A stretch of DNA of 64,000 nt, from positions 620,001-684,000 of the forward strand of contig NZ_CP043661.1 in assembly GCF_014217565.1 (NCBI RefSeq), written 5' to 3'. Position numbers and translations under genes: made by a program. This DNA comes from Kribbella qitaiheensis. Its GTDB lineage: Bacteria > Actinomycetota > Actinomycetes > Propionibacteriales > Kribbellaceae. The notes under the pieces are model-generated. The model saw nothing but the letters and a program-made list of their open reading frames with translations. It was not told the DNA's origin and made no database searches. This document shows, one piece after another, positions 18,529-27,700 of this stretch (position 1 is the first letter of the stretch; each line of letters opens with the position of its first letter).

Positions 18529-20109
18529 TCAGGGCGTCCGGTTGGCGGCCAGGGCGCGCAACGCGACCTTGTCCGCCTTGCCCACCGGCGTACGTGGCAG
18601 CTCGGCGACCGATTCGATCTTGTCCGGGATCTTGTAGGTGGCCAGACCTCGTTGCCGCAGGAACGCCTTCAGGGCCGGGGTTTTGAGGTCCGCGTCCCGC
18701 AGTACGACAAAGGCGTAGGTGCGCTCCCCGAGGACCGCGTCCTCGACGCCGATGACAGCCGCGTCCCGTACGCCGGGATGCGCGACGAGCTGCTCCTCGA
18801 CATCCTCGGCAGGGACCTTGTCGCCGGCCCGGTTGATGACGTCCTTCAGCCGGCCGACAACCACGATGTTGCCGTCCGGCCCGCGTCGCACCAGGTCTCC
18901 GGTCCGGAAGAATCCGTCCGGGGTGAAGGAACCGCTGTTCTGCTCCGCGGCCCGGTAGTAGCCGCGAATCGTGTACGGACCGCGGGCCAGAAGCTCACCG
19001 TCGACGTTGTCCGCCACCTCCAGCCCCGCCTCGTCGACAACCCGGATCTCGTCGTCGGCGGCGAGCGGGCGTCCTTCGGTGTTGAGGATCACGTCATCCG
19101 GATCATCCAGCCGGGTGTAGGTGAGCAGACCTTCCCCGACCCCGAACCACTGACTGAGTCCGCAGCCCAGGTACTTGCGCGCTTCCTCGGCCTGACCAGG
19201 AGTGAGCTTGGAGCTGCCGATCTGAAGATGAACACCCGACAGGTCTACCGGCGTACGAAGTGCGTGATCGATCCACATCCGCACGGTGGCAGGGACCAGC
19301 GTCGTGAAGGTCACCCGTTCTTCGCGGATGAGCTCAAACAGCTCCGCAGGCCGGGGAGTGGAAGCGAGCACCACCTTGCCGCCGACGAGCAGCGTTCCGA
19401 ACAGCCCTGGGCAGCCGAGGGCGGAGTTGTGAGCGACCGGATTCACCGCCAAATAGGTCGAAGAAGCATCGACCTCGAGAGCCTTGGTCGTCGCCAGCAT
19501 GTTGTATGCGTAGTCGTCGTGAGTCCGGGGGATCAGCTTCGGCAGGCCTGTTGTCCCGCCGGACAGGAGGAACAACGCCGGCTCGGAAGGATCCAACACC
19601 GGGTATGCCGTCTCGCCGGCGTCCAGGCTCAGCTCATCGGCGATCAGCAACTGCTTGACGGCGGGGACCTCCTGCTGGACCTCCTGCGCGAGCTGCTTGT
19701 AGTCGAAGCCCTTGAACTCGCTCATGACGACTAAGGCGATCGCACCGGAGTGCGAGCACAGATGCACGAGCTCGTGCTTGCGGTGTCCGGGCAACGCCAT
19801 GACGGGGATCGCGCCCAGCCGGAACAGCGCGAACACCACGGTCGCGAACTCCGGCACGTTCGGCAGTTGGACGACGACGCGGTCGAGTGGACCGATCCCG
19901 AGGCCCGCGAAGTGCCGCGCCAGCCTGTCTGATCGGTCGGCCACCTCGGCGTACGTCAGGCGTTGCTCGCCGCAGACGATCGCCACCCGGTCGGCATGCT
20001 CGGCGCATGTCTCGAGCAGGAGATCTCCGAGAGGCCGCCCCTGCCAATAGGCCTGGCGGCGGTACCTCTGTGCGAGTTCGTCGGGCCAAGGGACGCAGCC
20101 TTCGAGCAT
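18529..20109 (-). CDS. Stand-alone aryl-acid AMP-ligase (starter-unit activation)
   Basis: A 526-residue adenylating enzyme of the DhbE/EntE group. It has LSGGTTGLPKLIPRTHDDY (A3, near residue 183), the Asn in NPVAHNSALGCPG that replaces the amino-acid-binding Asp of NRPS A domains, FRTGDLVRR (A7) and the catalytic Lys in PVGKADK at the end. The Asn marks aryl carboxylic acid substrates. In thiocoraline TioJ activates 3-hydroxyquinaldate, and with the tryptophan-to-quinaldate genes next door I infer the same substrate. No carrier protein is fused or adjacent. ATG at 20109 with GGGAG six bases upstream. It heads the minus-strand operon with the cyclodeaminase and VOC genes. Confidence 0.9.
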   Translation of the reverse strand: MLEGCVPWPDELAQRYRRQAYWQGRPLGDLLLETCAEHADRVAIVCGEQRLTYAEVADRSDRLARHFAGLGIGPLDRVVVQLPNVPEFATVVFALFRLGAIPVMALPGHRKHELVHLCSHSGAIALVVMSEFKGFDYKQLAQEVQQEVPAVKQLLIADELSLDAGETAYPVLDPSEPALFLLSGGTTGLPKLIPRTHDDYAYNMLATTKALEVDASSTYLAVNPVAHNSALGCPGLFGTLLVGGKVVLASTPRPAELFELIREERVTFTTLVPATVRMWIDHALRTPVDLSGVHLQIGSSKLTPGQAEEARKYLGCGLSQWFGVGEGLLTYTRLDDPDDVILNTEGRPLAADDEIRVVDEAGLEVADNVDGELLARGPYTIRGYYRAAEQNSGSFTPDGFFRTGDLVRRGPDGNIVVVGRLKDVINRAGDKVPAEDVEEQLVAHPGVRDAAVIGVEDAVLGERTYAFVVLRDADLKTPALKAFLRQRGLATYKIPDKIESVAELPRTPVGKADKVALRALAANRTP

Positions 20110-20350
20110 GTCGAGCTCCCGGTCAAGCTAGGCATCATTGATGACGGACGACGCTGGGTCTTCACGGTCGGACATGTGGCGCCAGACGCCAACCCTGCTG
20201 ACAGAGACGCGACAGGAGTCCCTTGTGTGGTTGGGGAATCGCCGTTGCCCTGTCCGGTTTCTGTCAGTGTGGTGGTTCCGACTGAGGTTCTTTCCCTAGG
20301 ATCCGCAACGGGTCACGCATCTATACGCCGCTGAGCTAAGGAGTTGGGCT
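20110..20350. promoter_or_regulatory. Divergent promoter region between ligase and A-PCP genes
   Basis: 241 bases separate two divergent operons of the cluster, so both promoters must lie here. An AAGGAG site at 20338-20343 fixes the TTG start of the A-PCP gene. I see no repeat strong enough to name as an operator. Confidence 0.55.
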
Positions 20351-22102
20351 TTGTCCACGGTTCCGGAGTTGTTCGAGTCGACGGTTGCCCGATTCCCCGA
20401 TGCGCCGGCGGTGATCTTCGATGACACCGCTTCGACGTACGCCGAGCTGAACGTGCGCGCGAACCAACTGGCCAGACGCTTCATCGCGCTGGGCGTCGGC
20501 CCTGACTCGTTGGTGGCGGTAGCGGTACCGCGGTCGGCCGATCTGATCACGGTCCTACTGGCCGTGCTCAAGGCAGGCGGCGCATACCTGCCGCTCGACC
20601 CGACGTACCCCGCCGACCGGCTCGCCTACATGCTCACTGACGCGGAGCCCGCGCTCCTCGTACGGTCGGACGAGGTGGCCAACCCGAGTGCGGAGCTCGC
20701 AGAGTACGTGGTCGATGATCCCGACTTGCGTGCGCAATGCGAGCGAGAGGCAGCCAGCGACCTCGCGGACGGCGATCGACTGTCGCCGTTGTACGCATCC
20801 CATCTGATGTACGTGATCTACACCTCTGGCTCAACCGGTACGCCGAAGGGCGTCGCGGTGACCCACGTGGGCACAGCCGACATGATCGCGACGCATGCTG
20901 AGCGGATCGGCGTCGGTCCGGGCGATCGGGTCCTGCAGTGGGCATCGATCAGTTTCGACGCCGCGTTCTGGGACATCACTTTGGCGCTGCTGTCCGGCGC
21001 AGCCCTCGTGATGGCCTCGTCCGATGACGTTCTGCCGGGCGATCCGCTGCGTGAAACCCTGCTCAGATACGAGATCACGCATGCGACCCTGCCGCCGGTG
21101 GCGCTCAGCGTCACTGATGCGGAGAGTTTGCTGCCGGGCGGAACGGTGATGTCGACGGGGGATGCTTGTACACCGACGTTGGTGCGCAAGTGGGCACCCG
21201 GTCGCCGGATGTTCAATGGCTACGGTCCTACCGAGGTGACGGTCGGCTCGACACTGAGCGGACCGATCGACGACGGCGACGAGATCACGATCGGCACGGC
21301 TTGGACTGGGGACAGCGTCTACGTCCTCGACGACCAGGTGCAAATGGTCGCCGACGGCCAAGAAGGCGAGCTCTACCTCGCTGGTCCTGGACTCGCCCGT
21401 GGCTATCTCAACCGACCCGGAATCACCGCGACGCGTTTCGTGCCCGACCCGAACGGCGAGCCCGGCAGCCGGATGTACAGGTCGGGGGACCGGGGCTCTT
21501 GCCGAGCGGACGGCGAACTGCTGTTCGCGGGCCGCGCCGACGCCCAGGTCAAGGTGCGCGGCTTCCGGGTCGAGCTCGGTGAGGTCGAGGCCGCATTGGC
21601 CGGCCACCCAGCTGTTGACCTCGCGGTCGCCGCGGTTGAAGGCGATCTGGCCGACGCCCGCGTGGTCGCCTACGTGACGACGTCCGCGGGGATGGAGGTG
21701 ACAGCAGGCGAACTGCGCTTGCACGTCGGCCAGTCGCTGCCGGAGCACATGGTCCCGTCGACCGTCACTGTGCTTGATCAGCTCCCGACCACGTCGAACG
21801 GGAAGATCGATCGCGCCGCCCTGCGGACCGAGTCGGCTCGCAGCGAGCCGGTGAAGCAGGAAGCCGGTTGGCAGGACGGCATGGCGTACGACGAGATCCT
21901 CTGTGCGATCGTCGCCGAGATCCTGGATCTGCCGGTGGTGACACCGGACCAGAACTTCTTCGACATCGGCGGGCACTCTGTCCTGGCCACGAAGCTGGCC
22001 GCGCGGATCAGGCAGGACCTCGGCATCAAGGTGCCGATGCGGTCGTTGTTCGAGGCAACCACCATCTCCGAGCTGGCCCGCGCAGTGGAGAAGGCGGCCT
22101 GA
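20351..22102 (+). CDS. A-PCP didomain NRPS, probable tryptophan-loading protein
   Basis: A 583-residue two-domain protein. Adenylation (residues about 5-490) carries [27 protein letters not shown] and the closing Lys in TSNGKIDR; the PCP serine is in DIGGHSVLATK (near 541). My pocket reading is D-A-W-T-M-T-G-V-G, an aromatic-type pocket. In 3-hydroxyquinaldate pathways a TioK-type protein holds Trp for beta-hydroxylation by a P450, and this gene abuts such a P450 tail to tail (1-base gap). TTG start with AAGGAG seven bases upstream. It likely depends on an MbtH protein. Trp is inferred from context more than from the code. Confidence 0.9.
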   Translation: MSTVPELFESTVARFPDAPAVIFDDTASTYAELNVRANQLARRFIALGVGPDSLVAVAVPRSADLITVLLAVLKAGGAYLPLDPTYPADRLAYMLTDAEPALLVRSDEVANPSAELAEYVVDDPDLRAQCEREAASDLADGDRLSPLYASHLMYVIYTSGSTGTPKGVAVTHVGTADMIATHAERIGVGPGDRVLQWASISFDAAFWDITLALLSGAALVMASSDDVLPGDPLRETLLRYEITHATLPPVALSVTDAESLLPGGTVMSTGDACTPTLVRKWAPGRRMFNGYGPTEVTVGSTLSGPIDDGDEITIGTAWTGDSVYVLDDQVQMVADGQEGELYLAGPGLARGYLNRPGITATRFVPDPNGEPGSRMYRSGDRGSCRADGELLFAGRADAQVKVRGFRVELGEVEAALAGHPAVDLAVAAVEGDLADARVVAYVTTSAGMEVTAGELRLHVGQSLPEHMVPSTVTVLDQLPTTSNGKIDRAALRTESARSEPVKQEAGWQDGMAYDEILCAIVAEILDLPVVTPDQNFFDIGGHSVLATKLAARIRQDLGIKVPMRSLFEATTISELARAVEKAA

Positions 22103-22103
22103 G

Positions 22104-23301
22104 TCAGCTGAAGGTGGTCGGTAGGCTGCTGTGACCGTAGAGGAAGTTGGAGTAGATCCGTGCGGGCGGTCCGTCGAGTTCGATCGACCGCACGGAGGAC
22201 GCCAGGGCGGACAGCAAAGCCCGCAACTCGGCCCGGCCAAGGAAGGCTCCGACACAGAAGTGCGGCCCGTGGCCCAACGTGACGTGCTTGTTGGGCTTCC
22301 GCGCGAGATCGAAGCTGCGAGGATCGGTGAAGACGGCCTCGTCGTCGTTGGCCGAGGTGTTCCACAACGTGACGATGTCGCCGGCCCCGGACCGCCTGAT
22401 CGCCGATCTCCAGATCGGTGAGCGCCGTACGGGCGAAGTGCATGGCAGGCGTGACCCAGCGCAGTACCTCTTCGACGGCGTCCTCTAGGGCGACGTTCCC
22501 GGCCCGTAGGTTCGCCCACTGCTGAGGGTTCTCGGCCAGTGCCTTGACTGCGCCGACCGCCGAGACGCGGGAGGACTCGTCACCGCCCAGGATGAGGCTG
22601 TAGCAGTTCAGGGCGACCTCCTCGTAGGTGAGCAGGCGCCCGTCGACCTCGGAGGTGGCGATCATGGTCACGACGTCGTCGCCGGGCGTCTCGCGGCGAT
22701 GTTTGGCCAGATCCGTGAAATACAGCACGATGTTGTTGCGGGCGACCAGGGCGTCCAACTCGTCGACCTCGGCGCTGTCGGAGGACAGAGCCAGCTTGTT
22801 CCACTTGAGCAGCTCCGCGCGGTCGCCGTCCGGGATGGACAGCAGGTCGCAGATCGTGCTCATCGGGATGTGCTCGGCGACCTCGGTCGCGAAGTCGAAC
22901 GATCCCAGCTCGGCCACCCTGCGGATCAGCCGGCTCGTCCGTTGCTCGACCCGTTCGGCCACCGCTCCGAGGACCCGGGGCGAGAACGCTCGGAGCATCA
23001 GATTGCGCAGCTGCTGGTGCCGGGGGCGGTCGGTGACGGCGAGCATTTTCCCGCTGGCGGAGTCGTCGCCTCGCAGTAGGACGTCCAGCACTGTTCCGCG
23101 GGCCGAGCTCAGCTGTTTCGCGTTGGCGTACGACGACTGGACGTCCGCGTGTCGGGAGACGACCCAGAAGCCGGGCAGTTCGCCGGGGGACTCATGCCAG
23201 TAGACGGGGCGCTCGGCCCGGACCTCCTGCCAGTAGTCACGTGGCTCATGGTCGACGAAGGTCGCGTGATCCGTCAGTTCGAGTAGATCGACGGGGCTCA
23301 T
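22104..23301 (-). CDS. Cytochrome P450, probable PCP-bound tryptophan beta-hydroxylase, frameshifted
   Basis: About 398 residues when repaired. It has the I-helix GGDESSR, ExxR in EEVLRW, and the heme loop LGHGPHFCVGA with the cysteine ligand. The frame breaks at a four-C run on the plus strand (22385-22388). Removing one base joins LEIGDQAVR to AGDIVTLWNTSANDDE exactly as P450s read. ATG at 23301 with GGAGG about six bases upstream. Tail-to-tail with the A-PCP gene and near a thioesterase, it fits the TioI role: hydroxylating the beta carbon of carrier-bound Trp. If the extra base is real, heme binding is lost and starter synthesis should fail. Confidence 0.9.
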
Positions 23302-23518
23302 CTCTGCCTCCTGGAAACAGACCGGACACGGGTTCGGGCAGGTGCCGGTACAGACGGCACGGGACAGCGTTACAAGGTGCTGCGGCCGGTTCGAGGTGTC
23401 TTGCGTACTTCTTTCACGATGTGACTGAGAGCGGAAAGATTCTGGCCCCGGCCCTGGGTGGCAATGCGACGCTCGAAGTCCGATTTGAGCTTGTCGGCTT
23501 GAGCGTGAGGTGGAGGTC
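23302..23518. promoter_or_regulatory. Divergent intergenic region between P450 and thioesterase genes
   Basis: 217 bases between the P450 gene (minus) and the thioesterase operon (plus). It should hold both promoters. I see no clear operator or RNA structure. Confidence 0.45.
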
Positions 23519-24292
23519 ATGGCCCGTAGTACTGGTCGAGCTTGGCTCCGGCGGTCGCCCGCAATCCCCAGTCCTGCAATGCGACTCGTCTGTTTGCCGC
23601 ATGCCGGTGGGTCGGCGGCGAGCTATGCCGGCTTGTCTGCCGAGCTGCCGCAGCAGGTCGAGCTGGTCGTTGCTCAGTACCCCGGTCGCGGTGACCGGTA
23701 CGCCGAGCCGGCGGTGGAGGACATCAGCCGGATGGCGGCCCAGATCAGCGCGGAGCTGCTGGCACTGGAACCGGCCCCGGTGGTCCTGTTCGGGCACAGT
23801 CTCGGCGCACTGGTCGGCTACGAGACCGCGTTGGCGTTGCATCGCAGCGGAGTACCGCCTCTACAACTCGTGATCTCCGCATCGCCGCCCCCGCGGCTGG
23901 CCGGTGGAGGCGACACTCATCTTCGCGACGACGATGAGCTGTGGTCGATCGTGTGTGGGTTCGGGGGAGTCGAGCCCGAAATCGCTGCGGACACCGACCT
24001 GCGCAGCGTGCTGCTGCCGACACTGCGCTCGGACGTCAGGACCAACGAGCTGTACCAACCACCGGTCGCGCCGCCGTCACTCGACTGCCCGGTCCTTTGC
24101 TACCACGGCATCGGGGATCCGCTGGTGGACGAGCAGCAGCTCGCCGAGTGGGGTGATGTCACCACCGGCCCATTTTCCGTACGCCGTCGCGCGGGTGGCC
24201 ACTTCCACGTCTTCCAGGACGTTGGCGGCCTGATCGACGAGGTGCTCGCCGAGATCAGCGTTGACGCCCACCGACGGAGGTCGTTGCCGTGA
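23519..24292 (+). CDS. Type II thioesterase (alpha/beta hydrolase)
   Basis: A 257-residue TEII. It has LVCLPHAGGSAASY near the N-terminus, the nucleophile elbow GHSLGA (near residue 85) and a C-terminal GGHFHVF with the catalytic His. ATG at 23519 follows GAGG eight bases upstream. It is first in a tightly packed plus-strand operon with the SDR, aminotransferase and dioxygenase. Such enzymes normally clear stalled carriers. In thiocoraline-type pathways one (TioQ) is proposed to free beta-hydroxytryptophan from its carrier, which suits this position. Confidence 0.92.
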   Translation: MARSTGRAWLRRSPAIPSPAMRLVCLPHAGGSAASYAGLSAELPQQVELVVAQYPGRGDRYAEPAVEDISRMAAQISAELLALEPAPVVLFGHSLGALVGYETALALHRSGVPPLQLVISASPPPRLAGGGDTHLRDDDELWSIVCGFGGVEPEIAADTDLRSVLLPTLRSDVRTNELYQPPVAPPSLDCPVLCYHGIGDPLVDEQQLAEWGDVTTGPFSVRRRAGGHFHVFQDVGGLIDEVLAEISVDAHRRRSLP

Positions 24293-25035
24293 GCATCGCG
24301 GAACGTTCGATCATCGTGACCGGTGCCGGATCTGGTATCGGCCGGGCGATCGCCCGGCACCTGGCCCGCAACGGCGCCTTGGTCACTATTGCCGGCCGCC
24401 GCGAGGCTGCGCTGAAGGAGACCGCCGACGGGATCGACGAACCGGTCCAGATCATCTCGGCCGATGTCGGCGCGCCGGGTGGGGCCGAGGAGATCATTGC
24501 TTGTGCAGTCGATCGGTTCGGCCGGCTCGACGGGGTGGTCAACAACGCCGGATTGGCCCGCTTCGGGGCGATCGACGAGATCGATCCGGACGAACTGGAC
24601 GCGATGTGGGCGGTGAACGTGCGCGGTCCGGCCGCGATGATCCGCTGCGCGTTGCCGCAGCTACGCGAGAACGCCGGTTCGGTCGTCAACGTGTCGTCCG
24701 TAGCGGGTGTGCTCTCGATGCCGGGACGCTCGTTCTACGGGGCCAGTAAGGCGGCGCTGAACAGCCTCACCCGGTCACTGGCGCGCGAACTGGCACCCGG
24801 GGTGCGCATCAACGCCGTCCTGCCGGGCCCGGTGGACACGCCAATGTGGGAGGAGCTCGGCCTGACTGAGGAGCAGACCGGCACGCTCCGCGAAAACCTG
24901 CTGGCCGGTACGCCGATGGCCAGGTTCGGTGAAGGCGATGAGGTCGCCCGCTGGGTGTCGAACCTGCTCGATCCCGACTTCTCCGGCTGGATCACTGGAG
25001 CGCTGATTCCAGTGGACGGGGGCCGCACCAGCTAG
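24289..25035 (+). CDS. SDR-family oxidoreductase of the starter pathway
   Basis: A 248-residue short-chain dehydrogenase/reductase. It has TGAGSGIG (residues about 9-16), the structural motif NNAG, catalytic Ser in NVSSVAG, and YGASK. The GTG start overlaps the thioesterase stop (GTGA), so the two are translationally coupled. In the 3-hydroxyquinaldate route a TioH-type oxidoreductase acts after transamination and cyclisation. Which step this SDR catalyses cannot be read from sequence. Confidence 0.9.
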   Translation: MSIAERSIIVTGAGSGIGRAIARHLARNGALVTIAGRREAALKETADGIDEPVQIISADVGAPGGAEEIIACAVDRFGRLDGVVNNAGLARFGAIDEIDPDELDAMWAVNVRGPAAMIRCALPQLRENAGSVVNVSSVAGVLSMPGRSFYGASKAALNSLTRSLARELAPGVRINAVLPGPVDTPMWEELGLTEEQTGTLRENLLAGTPMARFGEGDEVARWVSNLLDPDFSGWITGALIPVDGGRTS

Positions 25036-25108
25036 CCGCAGACAACCGCCGCACTGACCTGATACGAGAGGCGACCGCGCCTATGACTACGAGTTGGGGA
25101 CCGAAGCG

Positions 25109-26338
25109 ATGAGCCATCCACCTGTTGCGACCGCGATTCCGTCGTCGTCGCTCCACGAGATCTTCCGCGCTGCCGACGCCAGGGAACTGGCCACCGGTTC
25201 ACCGGTGATCAGACTCCATGTCGGTGAGCCCTATTTCACCCCACCGGCGGAGGTCGCCGAGGCGATTGCCGACGCGCAGCGGGCCGGCCGGACGTCGTAC
25301 ACCGACGTCGAGGGGCTGGCGGAGTTGCGGCGCGGACTGGCTACGAAGCTGGACCTGGAGAACGGCCTCGACACACCCATCTCGAGGATCTTCGTCACCC
25401 CGGGTTCCTGTCAGGGATTGTCAGCGCTGCTGCTGTCCATGGCCGAACCGGGTACCGAGATTCTGCTGCCTGAGCTGCACTGGCCGATTCATGTGCAGCA
25501 GGCCCTGCTCGCCGGTCTGCGTCCTATCTTCTACGCCTTGGACGAATCGCACTTCCCGGACCCCGACTCCATCGCTGCCGTATCGGGGCCGAACACGCGC
25601 ATCCTGCTGGTGAACTCACCGTCCAATCCGACCGGTGCTGTGATGGATGCGGACCGGCTGCGAGCTCTACTCGCGCTCGGCCGTGAACGCGGCTGGCAGC
25701 TGATCAGTGACGAGGCGTACGAGCACTTTGTGTACGAGGGCAACCATGTGTCGATGGCCAGCATGGAGCGCGACCTTCCCGACGACCAGCGCATAGTGCA
25801 CAGCGTCTTCACCTTCTCCAAGAGCCTGGCGATGACGGGGTACCGGCTCGGCTACGTGGTGACGGCGACCGATGCGGCCGCCGCCGCCCTGCGGGTGGTC
25901 CAGGAGGCGGGCATCATCGCCCCGCCGACCCCGGTTCAGTACGGCGGAATCGCGGCGCTCCAGATGCCCGCGGCGGCGGAGGTCAACCGGAAGCTGGTGC
26001 AGCAGAACCGGGACGAGGTGCTGCCCGCGCTCCGCGACGCCGGACTGTTGCGTGAGCTACCGGCCGGTGGGTGGTACGCGATGCTCGACATCAGCTGCAC
26101 GGGTCTGTCGGCGGAAGACTTCACCGCCCAGCTGCTCGAGGAGCGCGGTGTTGCTGTGGTACCGGGATCGGGCTTCGGGCTGCGCCCGCAGCTTGACGAC
26201 CGGGGAGCACTCGTGGCGATGGAGACCGACGCGAAGGCCGGCGACCTGGTCCGGATCGCCTTCTGCGTCGATCCCGAGGTACTGAAGTCCGGCGTGGCCG
26301 AACTACTGGCCTTCGTCCAGGACCGGAACGTCCGGTAG
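25109..26338 (+). CDS. PLP-dependent aminotransferase, class I/II (probable 3-hydroxykynurenine-type)
   Basis: About 409 residues of fold-type I aminotransferase. It has NSPSNPTGAVM, SDEAYEHFVY and the PLP lysine in FSKSLAMTGYRLGY (near residue 238), closing with VRIAFCV. ATG at 25109; a TTG at 25094 is a weaker option. Within the starter operon it matches the TioG role: removing the amino group of beta-hydroxykynurenine so the aniline can close the quinoline ring. A nine-codon open frame (25083-25112) ends in an ATGA overlap with this start. Confidence 0.9.
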   Translation: MSHPPVATAIPSSSLHEIFRAADARELATGSPVIRLHVGEPYFTPPAEVAEAIADAQRAGRTSYTDVEGLAELRRGLATKLDLENGLDTPISRIFVTPGSCQGLSALLLSMAEPGTEILLPELHWPIHVQQALLAGLRPIFYALDESHFPDPDSIAAVSGPNTRILLVNSPSNPTGAVMDADRLRALLALGRERGWQLISDEAYEHFVYEGNHVSMASMERDLPDDQRIVHSVFTFSKSLAMTGYRLGYVVTATDAAAAALRVVQEAGIIAPPTPVQYGGIAALQMPAAAEVNRKLVQQNRDEVLPALRDAGLLRELPAGGWYAMLDISCTGLSAEDFTAQLLEERGVAVVPGSGFGLRPQLDDRGALVAMETDAKAGDLVRIAFCVDPEVLKSGVAELLAFVQDRNVR

Positions 26339-26342
26339 CGCC

Positions 26343-27062
26343 ATGGCCAGCCTCACCTACGCCGACTATCTGCAGCTCGACAAGCTGCTGTCCATGCAGG
26401 AGCCCCGAACCTCCAACACGGCGGATCGCGAGGTCGTGCTCGCCGAGCACTTCTTTATCGTCGCCCACCAGGCATCCGAGATCTGGCTGAAGCAGATCAT
26501 CGTCGACCTGCTCGCGGCGACCGACGCGCTGCGTCCGGACTACGGAAACCCCGACGCCAACCTGAGCGTGGAGTACCTGGACCGGGTCAGCAGTCTGATG
26601 GGTCTGCTCCACGATCAGCTGGTGGCGCTGGAAAAGATGCCCCTGCGGCACTTCGCGGAGTTCCGGCCACATTTGGGCACCGCGAGTGGCGCTCAGTCGC
26701 AGCAGTTCCATCAACTGGATGATCTGCTCGGCAACGACGAGCGGCCGGATGGCTTGTTCGCCGCGTTCGAAGGCTACGTCGCGGCCCAGGGAATGTCCGT
26801 CGGCACCGTCTGCCGGCTCGGCGCGAGCACTGGCGTACTGCACCGGGTCGCGGAGGCGTTGATCGACATCGGGAACGGCTTCTGGCGGTGGAAGATCGCC
26901 CACCTCGGGATGATCTCGGCGATGCTCGGCGAACAGCCCGGCACCGCGGGCAGTTCCGGAGCGGGCTACATCGCCAGCCGGATCCACCTTCCGTTCCCTG
27001 AACTTCGCCGGCTCCGCGGGGAAGTTCACCAAGCCCTCGTCCCCAGCGGCACGCCAACTTGA
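26343..27062 (+). CDS. Tryptophan 2,3-dioxygenase (starter pathway)
   Basis: A 239-residue TDO-family protein. LTYADYLQLDKLLSMQ opens it; EHFFIVAHQASEIWLKQI follows, a heme-region Arg-containing segment RPHLGTASGAQS, and GTAGSSGAGYI near the end. TDO opens the indole ring of Trp (here probably beta-hydroxy-Trp) to the N-formylkynurenine level. ATG four bases after the aminotransferase stop; last gene of the thioesterase-SDR-aminotransferase-TDO operon. A strong hairpin follows. No separate formylamidase gene is visible in the window, so deformylation must be done elsewhere or occur spontaneously. Confidence 0.95.
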   Translation: MASLTYADYLQLDKLLSMQEPRTSNTADREVVLAEHFFIVAHQASEIWLKQIIVDLLAATDALRPDYGNPDANLSVEYLDRVSSLMGLLHDQLVALEKMPLRHFAEFRPHLGTASGAQSQQFHQLDDLLGNDERPDGLFAAFEGYVAAQGMSVGTVCRLGASTGVLHRVAEALIDIGNGFWRWKIAHLGMISAMLGEQPGTAGSSGAGYIASRIHLPFPELRRLRGEVHQALVPSGTPT

Positions 27063-27099
27063 GTTGGGCACCTCACCGCGGTGGCCGGGAGATGAACGA

Positions 27100-27130
27100 G
27101 GGACCATGGCTGGCAGGTAGCCATGGTCCC
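27100..27130. terminator. Bidirectional hairpin between convergent starter operon and regulator
   Basis: GGGACCATGGCT and AGCCATGGTCCC form a perfect 12-bp stem with a 7-base loop. It lies 38 bases after the dioxygenase stop and 52 bases from the end of the convergent regulator gene, so it can serve both. Confidence 0.8.
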
Positions 27131-27181
27131 CGGTGAACATCCGGTGTGCGCCGCAGGATGCCGGAGCACACCTGGCGGTGC

Positions 27182-27700
27182 CTATGCCTCAGGTGCTTCG
27201 AGGACGTAGCCCTGCCCCCAGGCCGTCCTGATCGCGAGGTTCACGTCGCCGAGCCGGCGCCGCAGCCTCATGATGTGCAGGTCGAGCGAGTTGCGGGTCG
27301 GGGCCGAGGTGCAGTCGTTGAGACGCTGCGACAGTTCGTTTCTCGACACGACTTCGCCGAACCGCTCGACGAACAGTTCCATCAGTTTGATCTGCGCTGA
27401 CGAGATGGTGACCAGCTGGTCGTCGAAGTACAAGGTGCCCACGGAGTCCAGCCGGGGGACACGCGAGCCGTACACCCTGGTGAACAGGGCCTCGACGCGG
27501 GCGTCGAGATCCGACCGGGAGATGGGCGGGCGTACCCAGTCCTCCCGGGGGTCACTGCAGACGGGCGGTTCAACCCCTGCTTCGACGACCAGCAGGCACG
27601 GAATTCCCTCGTTCTTGCAATGGGAACGCACCTCCTCTTCGATCGGCCATCTAACAAATTTCACCGCGGTTCTCGAGTGGTTGGGCAAAAGATCCCCCAA
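27182..27700 (-). CDS. Winged-helix regulator (OmpR/PhoB-type DNA-binding domain, no receiver)
   Basis: Up to 172 residues. The C-terminal 95 residues are a winged helix of the Trans_reg_C type (QIKLMELFVERFGEVVSRNE, LDLHIMRLRRRLG, IRTAWGQGYVL). The N-terminal part (about 75 residues, CLLVVEAGVEPPVCSDPRED) is too short for a phospho-receiver and lacks its acidic pocket, so control by phosphorylation is unlikely. The start is uncertain: TTG at 27700 or GTG at 27664, neither with a good ribosome site. It is the only regulator of normal composition inside the cluster and is the best candidate for pathway-specific control. Confidence 0.85.
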   Translation of the reverse strand: MGDLLPNHSRTAVKFVRWPIEEEVRSHCKNEGIPCLLVVEAGVEPPVCSDPREDWVRPPISRSDLDARVEALFTRVYGSRVPRLDSVGTLYFDDQLVTISSAQIKLMELFVERFGEVVSRNELSQRLNDCTSAPTRNSLDLHIMRLRRRLGDVNLAIRTAWGQGYVLEAPEA

